64,000 nucleotides of DNA from Corbicula japonica (Eukaryota > Mollusca > Bivalvia > Venerida > Cyrenidae). The stretch lies in assembly GCA_038501625.1 (NCBI GenBank), contig JAZAYU010000009.1, positions 12,438,301-12,502,300 on the forward strand. The letters run 5' to 3'. Under the pieces are notes generated by a model that searched no databases, was not told the origin of the DNA, and saw only the letters and a list, made by a program, of their open reading frames with translations. This document shows positions 23,328-35,475 of this stretch, piece by piece (positions within the stretch are counted from its first letter, which is position 1; each line of letters opens with the position of its first letter). The translations under genes and the position numbers were made by a program.

Positions 23328-23975
23328 TGTCAACATTACTTGTAGGTAAAAATATGTGAATACATACTGTGCAGGGCTCTCGCTACATTGAAATTTTAGG
23401 GAGAAGTGACTTCTCCCACAGCTCAGCTTAGGGAGAAGTGAGGAGTCTTCAGGGAAAAGTGGGAGACTTCGGCGACAAATGATTTGTACAGTGCTTCTAC
23501 ATCTTATCTATTAAATTTTGAATCAGTCGTCCATTAACATGCATGTACAGTAAGTACTTATTTATTATAATCACTCAATAATGAAGCTGATAATCAGAAT
23601 TTTATTCCAAAAATAAAATAACAGGTTATCTAGTTGTCGATTTCTGTTTTTAGTTCTATTTCAGTGAATATAGATACCATCAACACGCAAACTCCAAAAG
23701 TATGCTGGGTTTTTTGGGGATGTTTGCAGACTTCAGAAACTTGTTTTGTTAACCAGGGCTTTTTCAGCAAGTCTCATGGGGCCGATATTGGGCCCCATTC
23801 CAAATGCTAAATAGGGACCATTTTTCCCAATTGCAAGAAAAAAAAACAAATTTCTAGAAAAAAATCCCATTTCAACATAAATATCTTTTTACCAATAAAA
23901 TACAAAAAAAAAGAAAATCCAGATAATGAAGAGAATTTTCAAATTACAAAAAGTTGTTGGTTTACTGTAGATCAG
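23328..23975. other. Intergenic or upstream sequence
   Basis: Holds a short dispersed-looking segment at 23375-23480 (GGGAGAAGTGACTTCTCCC is a near-perfect hairpin) and AT-rich DNA with poly-A runs. No exon recognised. Confidence 0.45.
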
Positions 23976-24410
23976 CAGGTCTAGGAAACAGCTGCTTTTA
24001 CGGACTGTGTGTTAATTTACAGACTGTCAGTTTATTTATGGATAAATGTGTCTGTAAATTTATGGACAAGGGTTGATACAAAAGTTAACACATTTTAGAA
24101 ATTCACAAACCTAAAACATTTTTGTTAATTCTGATAGCAAAGAGCATGACATAGGTCATAAACAAAAAGAACGGAGGTTTGTTTACACTCCTATTTCTTC
24201 TCCAACATGGTCATCAATGATCTTACAACATTCCACACAATCATCTGAACATAATAATGATCTTTTTTGAAAAGTTATGCTAATTAATACAAATTTATTT
24301 GTAGATTTTCATTCATTTTTATCCAAATGTGGTGTAGCACCAAGATTTAAATTTTTTACAACTTTTGAAACCACCCTTGTCCATAAATTTATTGATATAT
24401 TTATCTATAA
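23976..24410. mobile_element. CAGGTCTAGGAAAC MITE, right end decayed, inverted relative to 44140-44597
   Basis: It starts CAGGTCTAGGAAACAGCTG and contains TTACAGACTGTCAGTTTAT, TTTATGGACAAGGGTTGATA and a core mentioning CATGACATAGGTCATAAAC, which match the reverse complement of the element at 44140-44597. The distal terminal repeat is degraded near 24400. Confidence 0.8.
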
Positions 24411-24450
24411 ATACGAACGTTGATTGTTATTGTTTACATCCAAATATTTA

Positions 24451-24540
24451 CGCGCATGCGCAGTATCTGGTTGGCAAAATATCGTTTCCGGAACCGTTAC
24501 AGCTACGGAAACCATATATCCTATGTAGCCATTTCGGCGG
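24451..24540. promoter_or_regulatory. Candidate promoter patch (NRF1, ETS and YY1-like sites)
   Basis: CGCGCATGCGCA (24451-24462) fits the NRF1 consensus, TTCCGGAA (24485-24492) fits ETS factors, and GCCATTTCGGCGG lies at 24528-24540. Such clusters mark TATA-less housekeeping promoters. The nearest gene without a known start is PSMD10, running away on the minus strand, so this could be its promoter. No transcript start or first exon was identified, so this is inference. Confidence 0.3.
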
Positions 24541-27148
24541 ATAATAGTGCAAAAAATTTTAATTTGGCATGAAATAAAATGTAGATGTACGATCAAATTA
24601 TATTAAACTTACAGTTACATTTAGCGTTTATGCATGCTGATCATGCGAAAATTAACTAAAACCGTTCCGTCGATATATCCTTGCGGGGATGGTTCTTAGT
24701 TAATGTGCTCTCAAAAACGGTTGTTTTGGGGTTGAGTAATAAAAATAATATACTATTTTCATTTTGTTAAGTAAATACATCATCTCCGTCTTGGCTTATT
24801 ATACAGCGAACTGCATAGAATATTTAGAATACATTTAAAAAATTGAAGATATGCCTATTAAATATAGGATAACCCTTTTGTATCCGCCTATGGCTATATG
24901 GACTAGAATATTAATAATTCTGCGCTTAGCAAATAGGCGATTAATATACAACTATCAAAATGTGTTGCTATCCTAAATCTGGTTTTAAATGACAACGATA
25001 CAGAACTCGAACAGTCTCTTTATTGTTTTAGTAAAAAGGCGTATTAATTAAGAATATGCATTTCAGAAATACTCGTAAATTCTTCGCCCACAGCCACAAG
25101 GTAGAGATGTAAAGAATGCATAATGTTTAAATTTGCTCTAATCAAGACAAATATCGTTAATTGATTATCCATAAAAGCGCAAATTACTTGTCCCTGTTCT
25201 GTTTTACTGGTTCGGTGACACGCGTGTGATCTATGCCGCTAACTATCTGGGACCTCTGCCGGCCACGCTCTAGTATTACATGATATAATGGCCCCGGTCC
25301 CCAAATCACTGATTTAATCAGTGCATCCGGTGATCAAACGACTTGTGATATATGCCGCGCACTCTACAGCCGCGGGAAGCAGGAAGTATTCAGACACGTG
25401 TCATGTATATCAGGTATGGCCGATAATCCCTCGACATCAGGCCAATTAATTTTATGAAAGTATGTGAAGTTTTGTATTCCAATATTATCGCAAGACTTTA
25501 TTTATAATTATATTAAATTTAGTGACATGAATTACATAACCGTTTTTTTACGAAATGATTGGTACTGATGTTGTCTTATATTTATTCTTGATCCCAATGC
25601 AGAAAATAAGAAGAGTAAAATCAATGGTAAATACTGCAATGCCAGTCTGGTTTTTTTTGTTGGGCAGGTACTACGAAAAGATTTGCGAACATTCAGATAT
25701 TTTACGATCATTGACGAAAGATTGTTTAATTCGGCAGTCCAGTGCAGAAAACAATATACAGCCTTTACTTGTTTTATTTGTAGAAGTTGGAGTATTGTTT
25801 TGAAATTTTGTGATATTGCTTTTAATTAAGTAGAAAAACTAAATATTGACGAATCCGTCTATATTTAAAAAAATTCATAGGCGGAAACAAATACTAACTA
25901 AATTATTCATGACATTTAGAAATAAGTCTGCGTTCCCTATTTGTCTTTTCGATATGGTTATAAATTAAAATCCGATTAATATAATAAATCCAGACGAAAG
26001 TCTAAAAAGGTGATAATTGTAACATATTACAATGAACCCCAGGTAAATCAACAGGTAAGAAATATGAGTCACAAAAATTGTCAATCATAAGCAAATGCAT
26101 AAGAAATTAAAATCGTCAACCACATGTATATTAAGGTAACACACGCCCCCAATTTTTTTAGAGTTTCCTCATGAAAGTTCGCATACATATATTAATTGAG
26201 CATATGCCTGATTTGGATTTGTGCTTACTTTTTTGGTATTCTTAGCCGTTTCGAAACTACAAGCCTTCAAAGTATGCCACACGTCACTCAAGTTTGAGAC
26301 GTCTGTCAAATTACAAGTATTCAAATACGAACAAATCAATCAATCAATCAGCCAGTCAGTCAGACACTCAGGGAATGAAGGAATGAATCAATAAAGGAAG
26401 GAATTTATTAGTGAATGATTTTGGGTTCTGATCTGTAACAACATGAATAATTATTCCTGTTTTTATTTTATTTTTTTCTGTTTGTGTCCTTAAAATTACA
26501 ATAAATGTAAATTGTAATTTGAAATTGAAAAAAAAAACAATGTTTACTGAACTGTTGATAAACTAATTTTATTACTAAACTAAAAATAGCCGTTTCCTAC
26601 TCCTAGATCTGATCAGTGATTTGGGAAACATATCTTTAAATTTATGCACTGTTTGCTTCTTCGTCGCTGCTTACCACTATAAATCCAAACTTTTTGCATC
26701 TAATTCTTTTTAAGAAGTTCCTCATAATAACAGACATTTGCAAATAATAGGCAGTAAAATTATTCTTGATTATCAGTGTAAATTTACCCCACCCACCGTT
26801 GTTTCGTATACGTGAGTCTGCATTTAAATATCAGTCAGTTATCTGTTGATAATCGATAATGCCTCAATATCTTACATCATCGCTCTTTGTTGCAAGACTA
26901 TTGTTTTCCTGTAACTTTAATTTCAACAGCTGGAAATTGCCATCGAATGCTAATTTGCTTATTTCATCCATGTTGCCAAAATCCTAAAATGAAAGTAGAA
27001 TTGTTTTCATTGGTCATCGCCTTATTCCAATCAAAATGCGTTTGACTTCATGCACAGGTTGAGTTCGGTAGCCAGACTGTGTTTAGCATGGATGTCCACT
27101 TTTCATAAGCACAGTTCTGAATAAAAAGTTTGAAAAATATTTTAACAT
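24541..27148. other. Intergenic, no gene recognised
   Basis: AT-rich. Notable small items: two weakly similar GC-richer segments at about 25213-25245 and 25328-25365 (GGTGA...TGTGAT(C/A)TATGCCGC); a hairpin CACTGATTTAATCAGTG (25307-25323); the palindrome GACACGTGTC near 25395; and tetranucleotide runs (AATC)n and (CAGT)n at 26330-26375. A faint match to the motif at 29230-29270 may occur near 26055-26085. Confidence 0.5.
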
Positions 27149-27157
27149 ATTTTAAGC
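27149..27157. repeat. 9-bp target site duplication, left (ATTTTAAGC)
   Basis: ATTTTAAGC flanks the element start and is repeated exactly at 30188-30196, just beyond the other terminal repeat. Confidence 0.85.
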
Positions 27158-27801
27158 GGGCCAATATAAAACGCAGCTTTTAACGCAGGCTGCGTTATGC
27201 AGGCTGCGTTTTTCGTGTATAAAACGCAGCTGCGCAGTCCGTATAGATATATAGGGAAAACGCAGCTTTTTCTAAATATATTACTAGATAATATGTTATG
27301 TTTATAAAAAGAAGAATTTACTAGTCTTTATCGTTATTTTATTAAAATATCGTTATTTCTTTATGATATAGTAATGTGTTATTTCCAAATAAGTAAAAAT
27401 ATTTATTTATTATGTTGATGTAATTTTCTAAATAACCTATAGATTTTCTTTAAGTCCGAATCACTATCAAATGGATACATCAATATCCGATATTTTTTTA
27501 ATGTTATTATATATTGTAAAATTATGTAATACTTTATACTGACTGCGTGTCCCATATATCATTCGATGTATGTAGTATGCAATTTAAGGATATAAAACGC
27601 AGCGACGCAGCCATTATAGATAGGTAGGGAAAACGCAGCTTTATTAAAATATACGGGAATCGTTAGAAACAATAAAAAGGCAGAGTTTTATTTTCTGTAA
27701 AGGATTTTATGAACGTATACGCTACAAACAAATACATTGTTTATTCAATAATTCCACATACAAATATTATTTAATTATTCTTACTCCTTTATGTCGGTAA
27801 C

Positions 27802-28098
27802 TTGAAAGATACATTATGCCTTTTACAAAGCGCATCAATGGAAATTGAATTTTGTTTAAAATTATTACAGAATTATTTTTTATCAAGTTCTGTTGTAATG
27901 GAACAACATTGTCATCACTCAATAATTCAAAAACTGGTTCATGATAAGAAAATTACGACATTTAATGTATTAATTAATATATGTATCTTCGGTGATATGA
28001 ATGTTCATTTTTATTTGTTCATAAACTTAATAAAATTTTTAAAGCAAGACGATATCCTTCTTGTTGCATGTCACACTGTAAATGCGCGTGTCTGGTGA
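27802..28098 (+). CDS. Unrecognised 98-codon open frame inside the 3.0-kb element
   Basis: Open frame with no family motif that I recognise. It is Leu/Ile/Phe-rich with a Cys/His pair cluster (EQHCHHS) and a hydrophobic stretch (LINICIFGDMNVHFYLFI). AT-rich DNA gives such frames by chance, and no splice context or second copy supports coding. It may be a remnant of a transposon gene or nothing at all. Confidence 0.15.
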   Translation: MKDTLCLLQSASMEIEFCLKLLQNYFLSSSVVMEQHCHHSIIQKLVHDKKITTFNVLINICIFGDMNVHFYLFINLIKFLKQDDILLVACHTVNARVW

Positions 28099-28517
28099 CA
28101 CCTAAATTAATTGACCGTGCTCTTATCATCCAATAAATGATACGAAATCAACAACGCTACGAACTTGTTTATTGGCACAATGACACCAACTTAAATGGAA
28201 TAAGCTCGCTTACATAATCAGATTTTAAACAATTCGTTCGATTGATTTCGTTGTTAAAATAAGCTTTAAGCATTTAAAATAATAGGTTTCTAAAACATAT
28301 TTGCGAATTTTTCTAAAACAAGCTTTAAATTAACTCGCATTTTTTTAACTAAGAGGTGTCACACACATGTATGTGAATTGATTTTAAACGTACAAAAATT
28401 TTAACAAAAAAGAGTATGTCAGACAGTTATCTAAAAAAAAGCACATATTCCGGTAGTTCTAAGTTTGCACTCTAAGATCATGTTGCTGCTGATACCTTTA
28501 ACTGTGACTAAATAGAA

Positions 28518-28558
<41 letters not shown>

Positions 28559-28578
28559 TTTGATGATGATGATGATGA

Positions 28579-28675
<97 letters not shown>
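28518..28675. repeat. Compound CTG / GAT trinucleotide microsatellite
   Basis: A (CTG)n-type run with one interruption (28521-28553) passes into a long (GAT)n run of about 40 units ending near 28675. A second, much shorter ATGATGATAA-type run occurs at 29630-29660. The poly-His frame on the minus strand is an artefact of this repeat. Confidence 0.95.
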
Positions 28676-29078
28676 GTTTAAATAATCATATTTATCCGTT
28701 TTCATCTTTATAATTATATTCCTCAAACAATTTTATATCTTTATTTTGTCAATTGAAAAATGATTATAAATGTATGTTTCCATTTTTCTTTTGAAACTGA
28801 GTGTTTTAACCTGTTTTGACAATAATGGAATGAATGTGCTTCAAATGAAATAGATAGATAAAGTCAGGTGTAACATCAAGGTCCATGTTATAGTTTATGA
28901 CACGTTGTAATTGTACAATTGTGCCGCAGGCAGCTGGTCGCTGACCACGTTCTCGTCATCTTGCAATAAACAAGAAATGTGCTACTGTGCACATTATTAT
29001 CTCTATCAATAAAGATAATTTTGTAGCGCATTATAAAAAGAAACGTGAAAAGCCAATTAAATACATTTAACCAATCTT

Positions 29079-29402
29079 CTAACTACATCGATCGTATTTT
29101 CTTAATTTTTCAGCGTGAATTTGAAGTATGCACTTCAATCTTGAAACATATTTAGATAAATTATTTTCACTTCTTTTTATGAATAAATTATCAAAATCCT
29201 GACATGCGTATGAAAAACACCGACATTTAATAAAGGAAGGGGTAAAATCATAAGTCACAAAATTGTCAGTAGCAGGTATATTCTCCGTTAAATTATTAAA
29301 AATGGATTTCAAGTAATTTTGAACATTTCTATGCAATTCTGCAATAATGTAAGTGGTTCGCTGTGACACTGAGGATTTTTCAGAAGTTTTGGCCGTTTTC
29401 AT
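29079..29402 (-). CDS. Unrecognised 107-codon open frame with a motif repeated nearby
   Basis: I do not recognise the protein. Its middle reads NLTENIPATDNFVTYDFTP and then SFIKCRCF. The same stretch recurs at 31040-31250 (plus strand, ENITAADDFVTFVFTP, open across the motif) and, broken by stops, at 30860-30995 (minus strand). Repetition of a peptide-level motif suggests a once-coding sequence, perhaps an exon of a transposon protein. The frame has no clear splice context and lies inside the 3.0-kb TIR element. Confidence 0.3.
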   Translation of the reverse strand: MKTAKTSEKSSVSQRTTYIIAELHRNVQNYLKSIFNNLTENIPATDNFVTYDFTPSFIKCRCFSYACQDFDNLFIKRSENNLSKYVSRLKCILQIHAEKLRKYDRCS

Positions 29403-30187
29403 TATATCCTCTTTACAAAAGCTACGGCAAATTTTGTGAATTCTTTCAAAAAATGTTTCACATCAGCAGAAATATTAATTTGCTGGAACCATAACTTAAG
29501 ATCGCGTAATATAAGACACAAGAATCTCAAATGAACCAAAAATTAATAATTTGGAAAACCAAGAATCAAAATCAAATGTAACTGATAGATCACAGCATTC
29601 TGCTTTTAACTATAACTGTTACTAAATAAAAATGATGATAACGATGATAATGATGCTGTTGTTTTAATACCTTGTTGCTCTATAAACTATTTTAAAATTT
29701 AATCTTCAACGAATTTTTAATGTATTTTGCTGTTTTTGTTATAATTAGTAAAAAACTGGTTTAAAAATGACTTTTGTTTTTTTTATCATTTATTTTTTTA
29801 CTTTTTGTTAAACCTGAAGATCTGTTTTTTGACAACATTAGAATGAACACGCAATAACAATCCGTCCATGAATAAAAAAAAATCCCTCTTTTCGCACTGA
29901 GTTTTTCTTTTAGGTGGTGATGTGAAATTAGCGACCGCGTTAAATAAATTACAATATTAAAACATCAATTATATTTATATTTTATTCATAATTCATTCAT
30001 ATATTATTGATAAATAAGCCTTTTATTCTTATCAAATTACATTTTGTGTTATTTTTCCATTAAATGCATAACCGCAGTGAAATTCACACCTTTCCCCTAT
30101 ATATTCTATAATACAGGCTGCATAAAAGCTGCGTTTTCCCTATATGTTTATACAGGCTGCGTTAAAAGCTGCGTTTTATACAGGCCC

Positions 30188-30196
30188 ATTTTAAGC
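30188..30196. repeat. 9-bp target site duplication, right (ATTTTAAGC)
   Basis: Second copy of the 9-bp flank, identical to 27149-27157. Confidence 0.85.
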
Positions 30197-30855
30197 GCTG
30201 TACTGTAGTACTAGTTTAAAACTAAAAGACAACCACCATTATTCCGAATCATCAATTGCCTATTATGTTACATACAAGTTAATTTTATTTTGCTTTCCTT
30301 CTCGTGTGAAGACACTTAATTATATCTTACCGCTTACCAATTAGGTCTTCATTATTCAAAGACAAATGATTAATCCAATCTTCCGCCGATTAAGGTCTAT
30401 TCTATGTATATTTAATGACTCTTATCAGTCTTAAAATTTGAAGGAAAAATCTTTCTAAATATATTTACTGAGGAATTTTAAAAGAAGCTTGCATATACTC
30501 TTCATTGCATAACTATGCTCTTCGTGTACTTTTCTTGGTTACATGAGCACGACACTGGTGACCTTTGCACGTGGTTCCATTGCTTACCACTGGCAACAGC
30601 CATTTGCTGTGATTTCTGCCTCCAGACTTGAGCGATGGTAAAAACGCCTTTAATTAAGATAGCGAAGCTTTCCTCTGGTCCTATGTAACTTTTTGCAGTC
30701 TACCATATGTTCGGAGTGTATCAATTAGAGCTACAAATGTTGTCATTTGCGACCACACTAATGATGGTCATAAATTATTACCACTTACATATTTAAAATT
30801 TAAATTTTTCCGCATGGAATCAGAGTAAATTTATATGAAATATAATAAGATACGT
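30197..30855. other. Intergenic, nothing recognised
   Basis: AT-rich stretch after the 3.0-kb element. No gene or repeat that I can name. Confidence 0.5.
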
Positions 30856-31255
30856 CATTTTACTTCTTATGAAATTCCATTAAAATCCATGGTGTGCATG
30901 TGTTTATAAGCAAACGACATTTAATCGAGGTGGGGTAAAATCAAAAGTCACAATTTAATCGCCAGTAGCTTTTTCAAGAGGGTATATCGAAACCGGCTGA
31001 AACTGCTTAAAACGTATTCTTTTTAACAGGTAAACGATTGCATTATTAAGAATTGCATGTATTATTGTTCAAAAATCCATAATTTAATAAGAATACATGA
31101 ATTTGGGTTAACGGAGAATATAACCGCTGCTGACGATTTTGTGACCTTTGTTTTTACTCCTACCTTGATAAAATCAGTGTCGGCGAGGCCAAGACTTCAA
31201 AGGAAATACTAGTTATTTCATAAAGAGAAGTGAAAAAAATGACGTATCTTTTTAT
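30856..31255. repeat. Inverted pair of a ~150-200-bp sequence also found at 29160-29360
   Basis: The left copy (TACGTCATTTTACTTCTTAT, later GGGGTAAAATCAAAAGTCAC) and the right copy (its complement, GTGACCTTTGTTTTTACTCC and TGACGTATC) face each other across about 70 bp. The right copy is homologous over about 200 bp to the reverse complement of 29160-29360, including CATTATTxxGAATTGCAT and TTAACGGAGAATATA. So three diverged copies lie within 2.1 kb. Confidence 0.75.
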
Positions 31256-32499
31256 GTTTTTAGTCTGAATAGTATACTCTGAATCCACGCAGTGAGAAAT
31301 CAAAATAATTTTATCGGTTGTGTTAAAAATTAGTTAAGTTTACGATTTACAATACCACTGTTGTCACTAGTCGAACATAGCTTACCTGTGTAAAGGTAAA
31401 GTAAATAAACAAACTTGAACAGGTTTCGAATGTACTGTAACAGTTGTGGACACATGGGAATAATTTTTATCAGGTTTGTGTTTCTTAGTTTGATTTGATT
31501 TGTCTTTGCCAAACTGTACAGTTCATAATTATAAAGAATCTCTTTAGTGAACTTACTAACACCAAATAATTAAACTTGCAACGTAGTTAACATATGTACC
31601 TGCAAAATTATCTCTCTCATCGCTTGAAATTCGTTTAACCGTGGTGATCTATGGTTGTGATCACCTCTTAACAAGGACTGAACTTTGTTACCAGCCTTCT
31701 CCTTAGAAAGTACTGGTCTTCGTTGCGAAGTGGTACATGGAGCATTGTCAGTACACTGTCACGACCAAAATTTAAATTAATAAATTAAGGCCTTAGTCCG
31801 AAACTTTAAAATAAGAGTGAATTTGTCAAACGAAGTGTTTACCTTTCTGGTACTCTATGTACATCTGCTCGCAGCTGCATGCATAGGGATTAGTTTCAAA
31901 GAAAATTGTAGCTTCTGGCCATTACGTACACTATGTAACAATACAAATAAAGCACACCCTTCCTAAAATAAGCATTTGAGGCTTTTTATGGGGAACGAAG
32001 TGGAAAGGGATTTAGCAGTATGACGTACTCGCAACAATGCCAGTATGAGATGCCACCGGTGCTTTTCCCGCTTTACCTAAAAACTTCAACAACATCGACA
32101 GTCTAAGAGGCGAAGTACGGTCAACAAAAGCTCGCATAGTATACTTCAGTAATGAAATATGTTATGCATGATTAAAATTATGATCAAGCTGACAAGTTAC
32201 AGTTTAGTGACCTGCTTCGTCGGTATAAATGAAGAAGAAGTCATTCAAACATGACTTTATTTCATACGTATAAGAACAATAGGGTCAATGTTCCTTGCGT
32301 AAAAGAAGATTTAGCACAAGGATAAATAAACACTGGTTTCAACAACGCTTTTTATGAAACCATTTGCTTTAAAACGTCAGTAAAAATTCCCTGGGTCCAA
32401 AATCATGTTTCTGCGTTTTATTTTCAGTTTTGAGACTAAGCTCAACTGCGACTTATGAGCTGCCAGTGTCCTGCGTCAAAGATCTGGCTAAAGCAGGAG
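31256..32499. other. Intergenic, no gene recognised
   Basis: AT-rich. Short open frames have no family motif and no splice context. Nothing repetitive stands out. Confidence 0.5.
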
Positions 32500-32612
32500 A
32501 CAAACAGTCCCAAATCTCAAGCATCTGATTTGCCGAAATGGAACTTGTTCTCCATTTCAGCATATCTCAGATGCTTGAGATTTAAGACTGGTCTATGATC
32601 TGAGGCTCTTGA
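32500..32612. mobile_element. Diverged copy of the 12788-type palindromic MITE
   Basis: CAAATCTCAAGCATCTGATT and CCGAAATGGA on the left face TCCATTTCAGCATATCTCAG and ATGCTTGAGATTTAAGACTG on the right. It is the same hairpin core as 12788-12923, without the TTATAACC termini. Confidence 0.8.
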
Positions 32613-34819
32613 TTCGAGACAAGTTACTAATCATGAGCACCTGTAGGTGGATAAAACCGAGTGCGATCCCAAAGTAACCGATTCGCAAACTAAAATGTTG
32701 ATACTGTTTGTGGTCACTAAACAAGTGCTACAAAGAGTAAGATACATTCTTCCACACACAGGCGTGCATCCCCTGGAGGCAGGCTCTGACGTTAAACCAC
32801 GGGACCCGAACTCTGTATGCCCGTAATCCAGTAACAGACCTTTTAATTTAGATGCGCTAACGGCTACATTAATAATTAAAAAATGTTTCGACATCAAGGA
32901 AATAACGAGGACATGCAAGCTTATTGTTAAAGTGCACCAGATATCAACGTGACGAAATGTGAAATCGAATATTACTTCTTAAAGTTCTTTAAGAACATTA
33001 TCATTCGATTAGCTAAAGTGGTTTTAGTGAGAGTTTAAAAGAAATATTTGTTTTTCCAAGGTAGTCGATTTCAAATTCCTTCAGTCATTCTGCATTAATA
33101 ATTAACAGCGCGGCTAAACTGCAGTATTGACTGAGCAAAGCGATTATATTGTTGCGTTTCAGCACTGTAATAAAAATAAAATAACACAGAAATCATTGAG
33201 TTTTAAACATGTATAAGGTGACAAATGTATATCAGTATTATAGGGCCTAAGTGGACTGCCCCCATTTACGTATAAACAGCGTGAGTGATAAATTTCTGAA
33301 GGGTAGAGTAACCGACAGCGTGTATCCGGTTTCCAACCCGCCCTGTCCCATTAAATAATTAAGTCAACCGATTTTTTTTAATGTACAGTATTTTTTACAT
33401 TTTACATTTAGTAATGTTACCGCCGCGGATATAAATTTTTGTTAAATGCGAAATATAATTTATCAACTTCAAGCTAGATTATTTTTATTTTTACAGCAAT
33501 TTAAAGATTAATCAAATTACATATCATATCTTATAACATAAAGAAGATAGTAAGCTTTAAAAGTGAGTCGTAAGCTCGATTATTTGGAGAATCGGATTTC
33601 CGCCGAGAAAAAAGGTTCTCCTCAGCGATTTCCCGAAGACTCTGTATCATTGGGCATTAATCCACATCTTAGACAGGAAGCTAGACCTACCTTAGCTAAG
33701 CTTTCTAGATTCCTGCCCTAGGTTAGAAAGAGCTTGTTCTGATTAGAAACCAAAGAAATGCGACTACCTGTATATGACTGAAAAATTTAAACCCGATAAG
33801 TGCATACCATAAATTGAACTCTCAATTACTTATCCAAAATGTATACATCGAAACGTAAATTGTAAACGTTTGCTAGTATTATTACGCTTACGTAAAGTCG
33901 ACATTAATTTTGTGATAATTGTTACGAGTGTAAAACTACGCATAGACTGTACGACTAAACCCCTCTATGTAGACAACCTAAGGGATTGGACAGAAGTGAT
34001 CTAAATAGCGGTCTTGATTCAGGGGTGGAAACTAGTGCAAAACTGTTCAAAGGAACCCTAAACTTTTGGTGTTATTATTGAGTTGGTCTTAATTTCGAGG
34101 TGGTCCTTATGGGGGGTTTACCGACTGTATCGCTAAAAATAATATACTATTGTTTCTCGTATGGTATTGGTTTTGGTTATCATTAACTGACAACAAAACA
34201 TACAAACTACCTCATGCCCTTCTAACACTCGAGAAACAAAATCCCTCAGAAAAAAACAAAGTCACAATTAACAAAAGGTTATATTAATAATGAACCTTTT
34301 ATATGAGAACACCGGATAGATGTATCAAAACTTGTCAATTAAACGAATAGTTTTGTATGTTTAATTAACTTTAAATTTTACCATATACGTTTTTATAGTT
34401 AAGGTTATTTATCATAATTGATTGCCAAAGTTAAAGCACACCTCTGGTAACAACGTAATGACGAAGAAATACCGGAACGTAAATTACTGTAACGACCTTT
34501 CTTTGGTACGCTGTGACATATGCGAAAGTAACAAAGCATGCAAAAATATCAAACATGATCATAAAATATTAGAACAATGATTTTGAGTTCAAGCATATGA
34601 ATGCATGTCAATAATAATAATAATGCAAGTGATGGGAATGTCAAAGCAAAATATACACACATACGGAATGCAATGGAGCATTATCTATTATTTGTTAAAT
34701 CATGAACCAGTGTACAGTCTGCTTGAAATTTATTCCATTCTGGTAGTGTAATAGTACATGATTTTTTACTAAATGGTGTAGACCTAGCCTCAACTAATTG
34801 TGCACAACAATCCTTTTAC
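32613..34819. other. Intergenic, no gene recognised
   Basis: AT-rich, with small palindromes such as CTTAAAGTTCTTTAAG (32979-32994). No exon or repeat family recognised up to the promoter region of the next gene. Confidence 0.5.
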
Positions 34820-34827
34820 TATATAAA
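34820..34827 (+). promoter_or_regulatory. Possible TATA box for the four-helix membrane protein gene
   Basis: TATATAAA lies about 650 bp upstream of the ATG at 35476. A plausible non-coding first exon runs from about 34850 to 34954 (donor CCAA/GTGAGT), and an acceptor TCTTTTCAG ends at 35337, giving a second 5' UTR segment that leads into the coding block. This model is inferred from splice-like motifs only. Confidence 0.4.
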
Positions 34828-35475
34828 CGATATTCGCCCTTCGCGGACAGACATCAGTAAAAGTCAGTATGTTAAATTGGCATGTTCTTGGAGTTGAATT
34901 ATTGAGACTAGATGTAGACCATGGTCTACTTCTCTGTGATTCTCAGGCATCCAAGTGAGTGACTAAGCATGTTTAGCAAGGAAAATTGTTACCGATTAAA
35001 TCTAATATGATCCAGTTTAATGGGTTTCAAATTTATGTGAAAGTGAATTATTATTCAAGTAAACCATATATGTATAAAGACGTTTTATTAGACTGTTGTT
35101 TAGCATACAAGTTACGCGTCGTTTCACTTCTATTGCGTTATTACGTGTTTACTTGTATGATTAAATAAACTATGGATTTTTTTAAAAGTTTTTACTTTTA
35201 TACATACGCACGTGCTTAATACTTGTTTTCGTAAGTGTTCTTATCGTTATGATTTTATTACACATTTGTGAATGCGTTCAAAACGTTTATAAATCAGTGA
35301 TTAAAATACACGCATGTCTCTTTTCAGGAGGGAAAGGAAATAGCAAGCACGTCGAGCATGCTTTCATTTGAGCCGCAACAAATATGACTTCCGATGCATG
35401 TAAAATACCAGCGGAGACTCGGCAATGCGGACCGTTTCTTTCAAAAGATGACATCAACACCACTTAACCAAACCA

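Larger units (their letters stand above)
27158..30187. mobile_element. 3.0-kb terminal-inverted-repeat DNA transposon (9-bp duplication)
   Basis: Left end GGGCCAATATAAAACGCAGC then TTTTAACGCAG; right end is its complement, CTGCGTTAAAAGCTGCGT then TTTATACAGGCCC. Sub-terminal copies of AGGGAAAACGCAGCTTT lie about 90 bp in on both sides, and another internal copy is at 27592-27640. Flanked by ATTTTAAGC twice. A 9-bp duplication with GG-starting ends would fit the MuDR or Merlin superfamilies; I see no transposase that decides this. Two short open frames lie inside (27802-28098 plus, 29079-29402 minus), neither recognised. A microsatellite sits at 28518-28675. Confidence 0.88.

Noticed and set aside
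24405..24596. Minus-strand frame near the candidate promoter as PSMD10 exon 1
   Set aside because: No ankyrin-like or gankyrin-like N-terminal residues and no convincing donor site at its end.
28508..28726. Minus-strand frame with a long poly-histidine run
   Set aside because: Direct translation of the (GAT)n microsatellite; no gene context.
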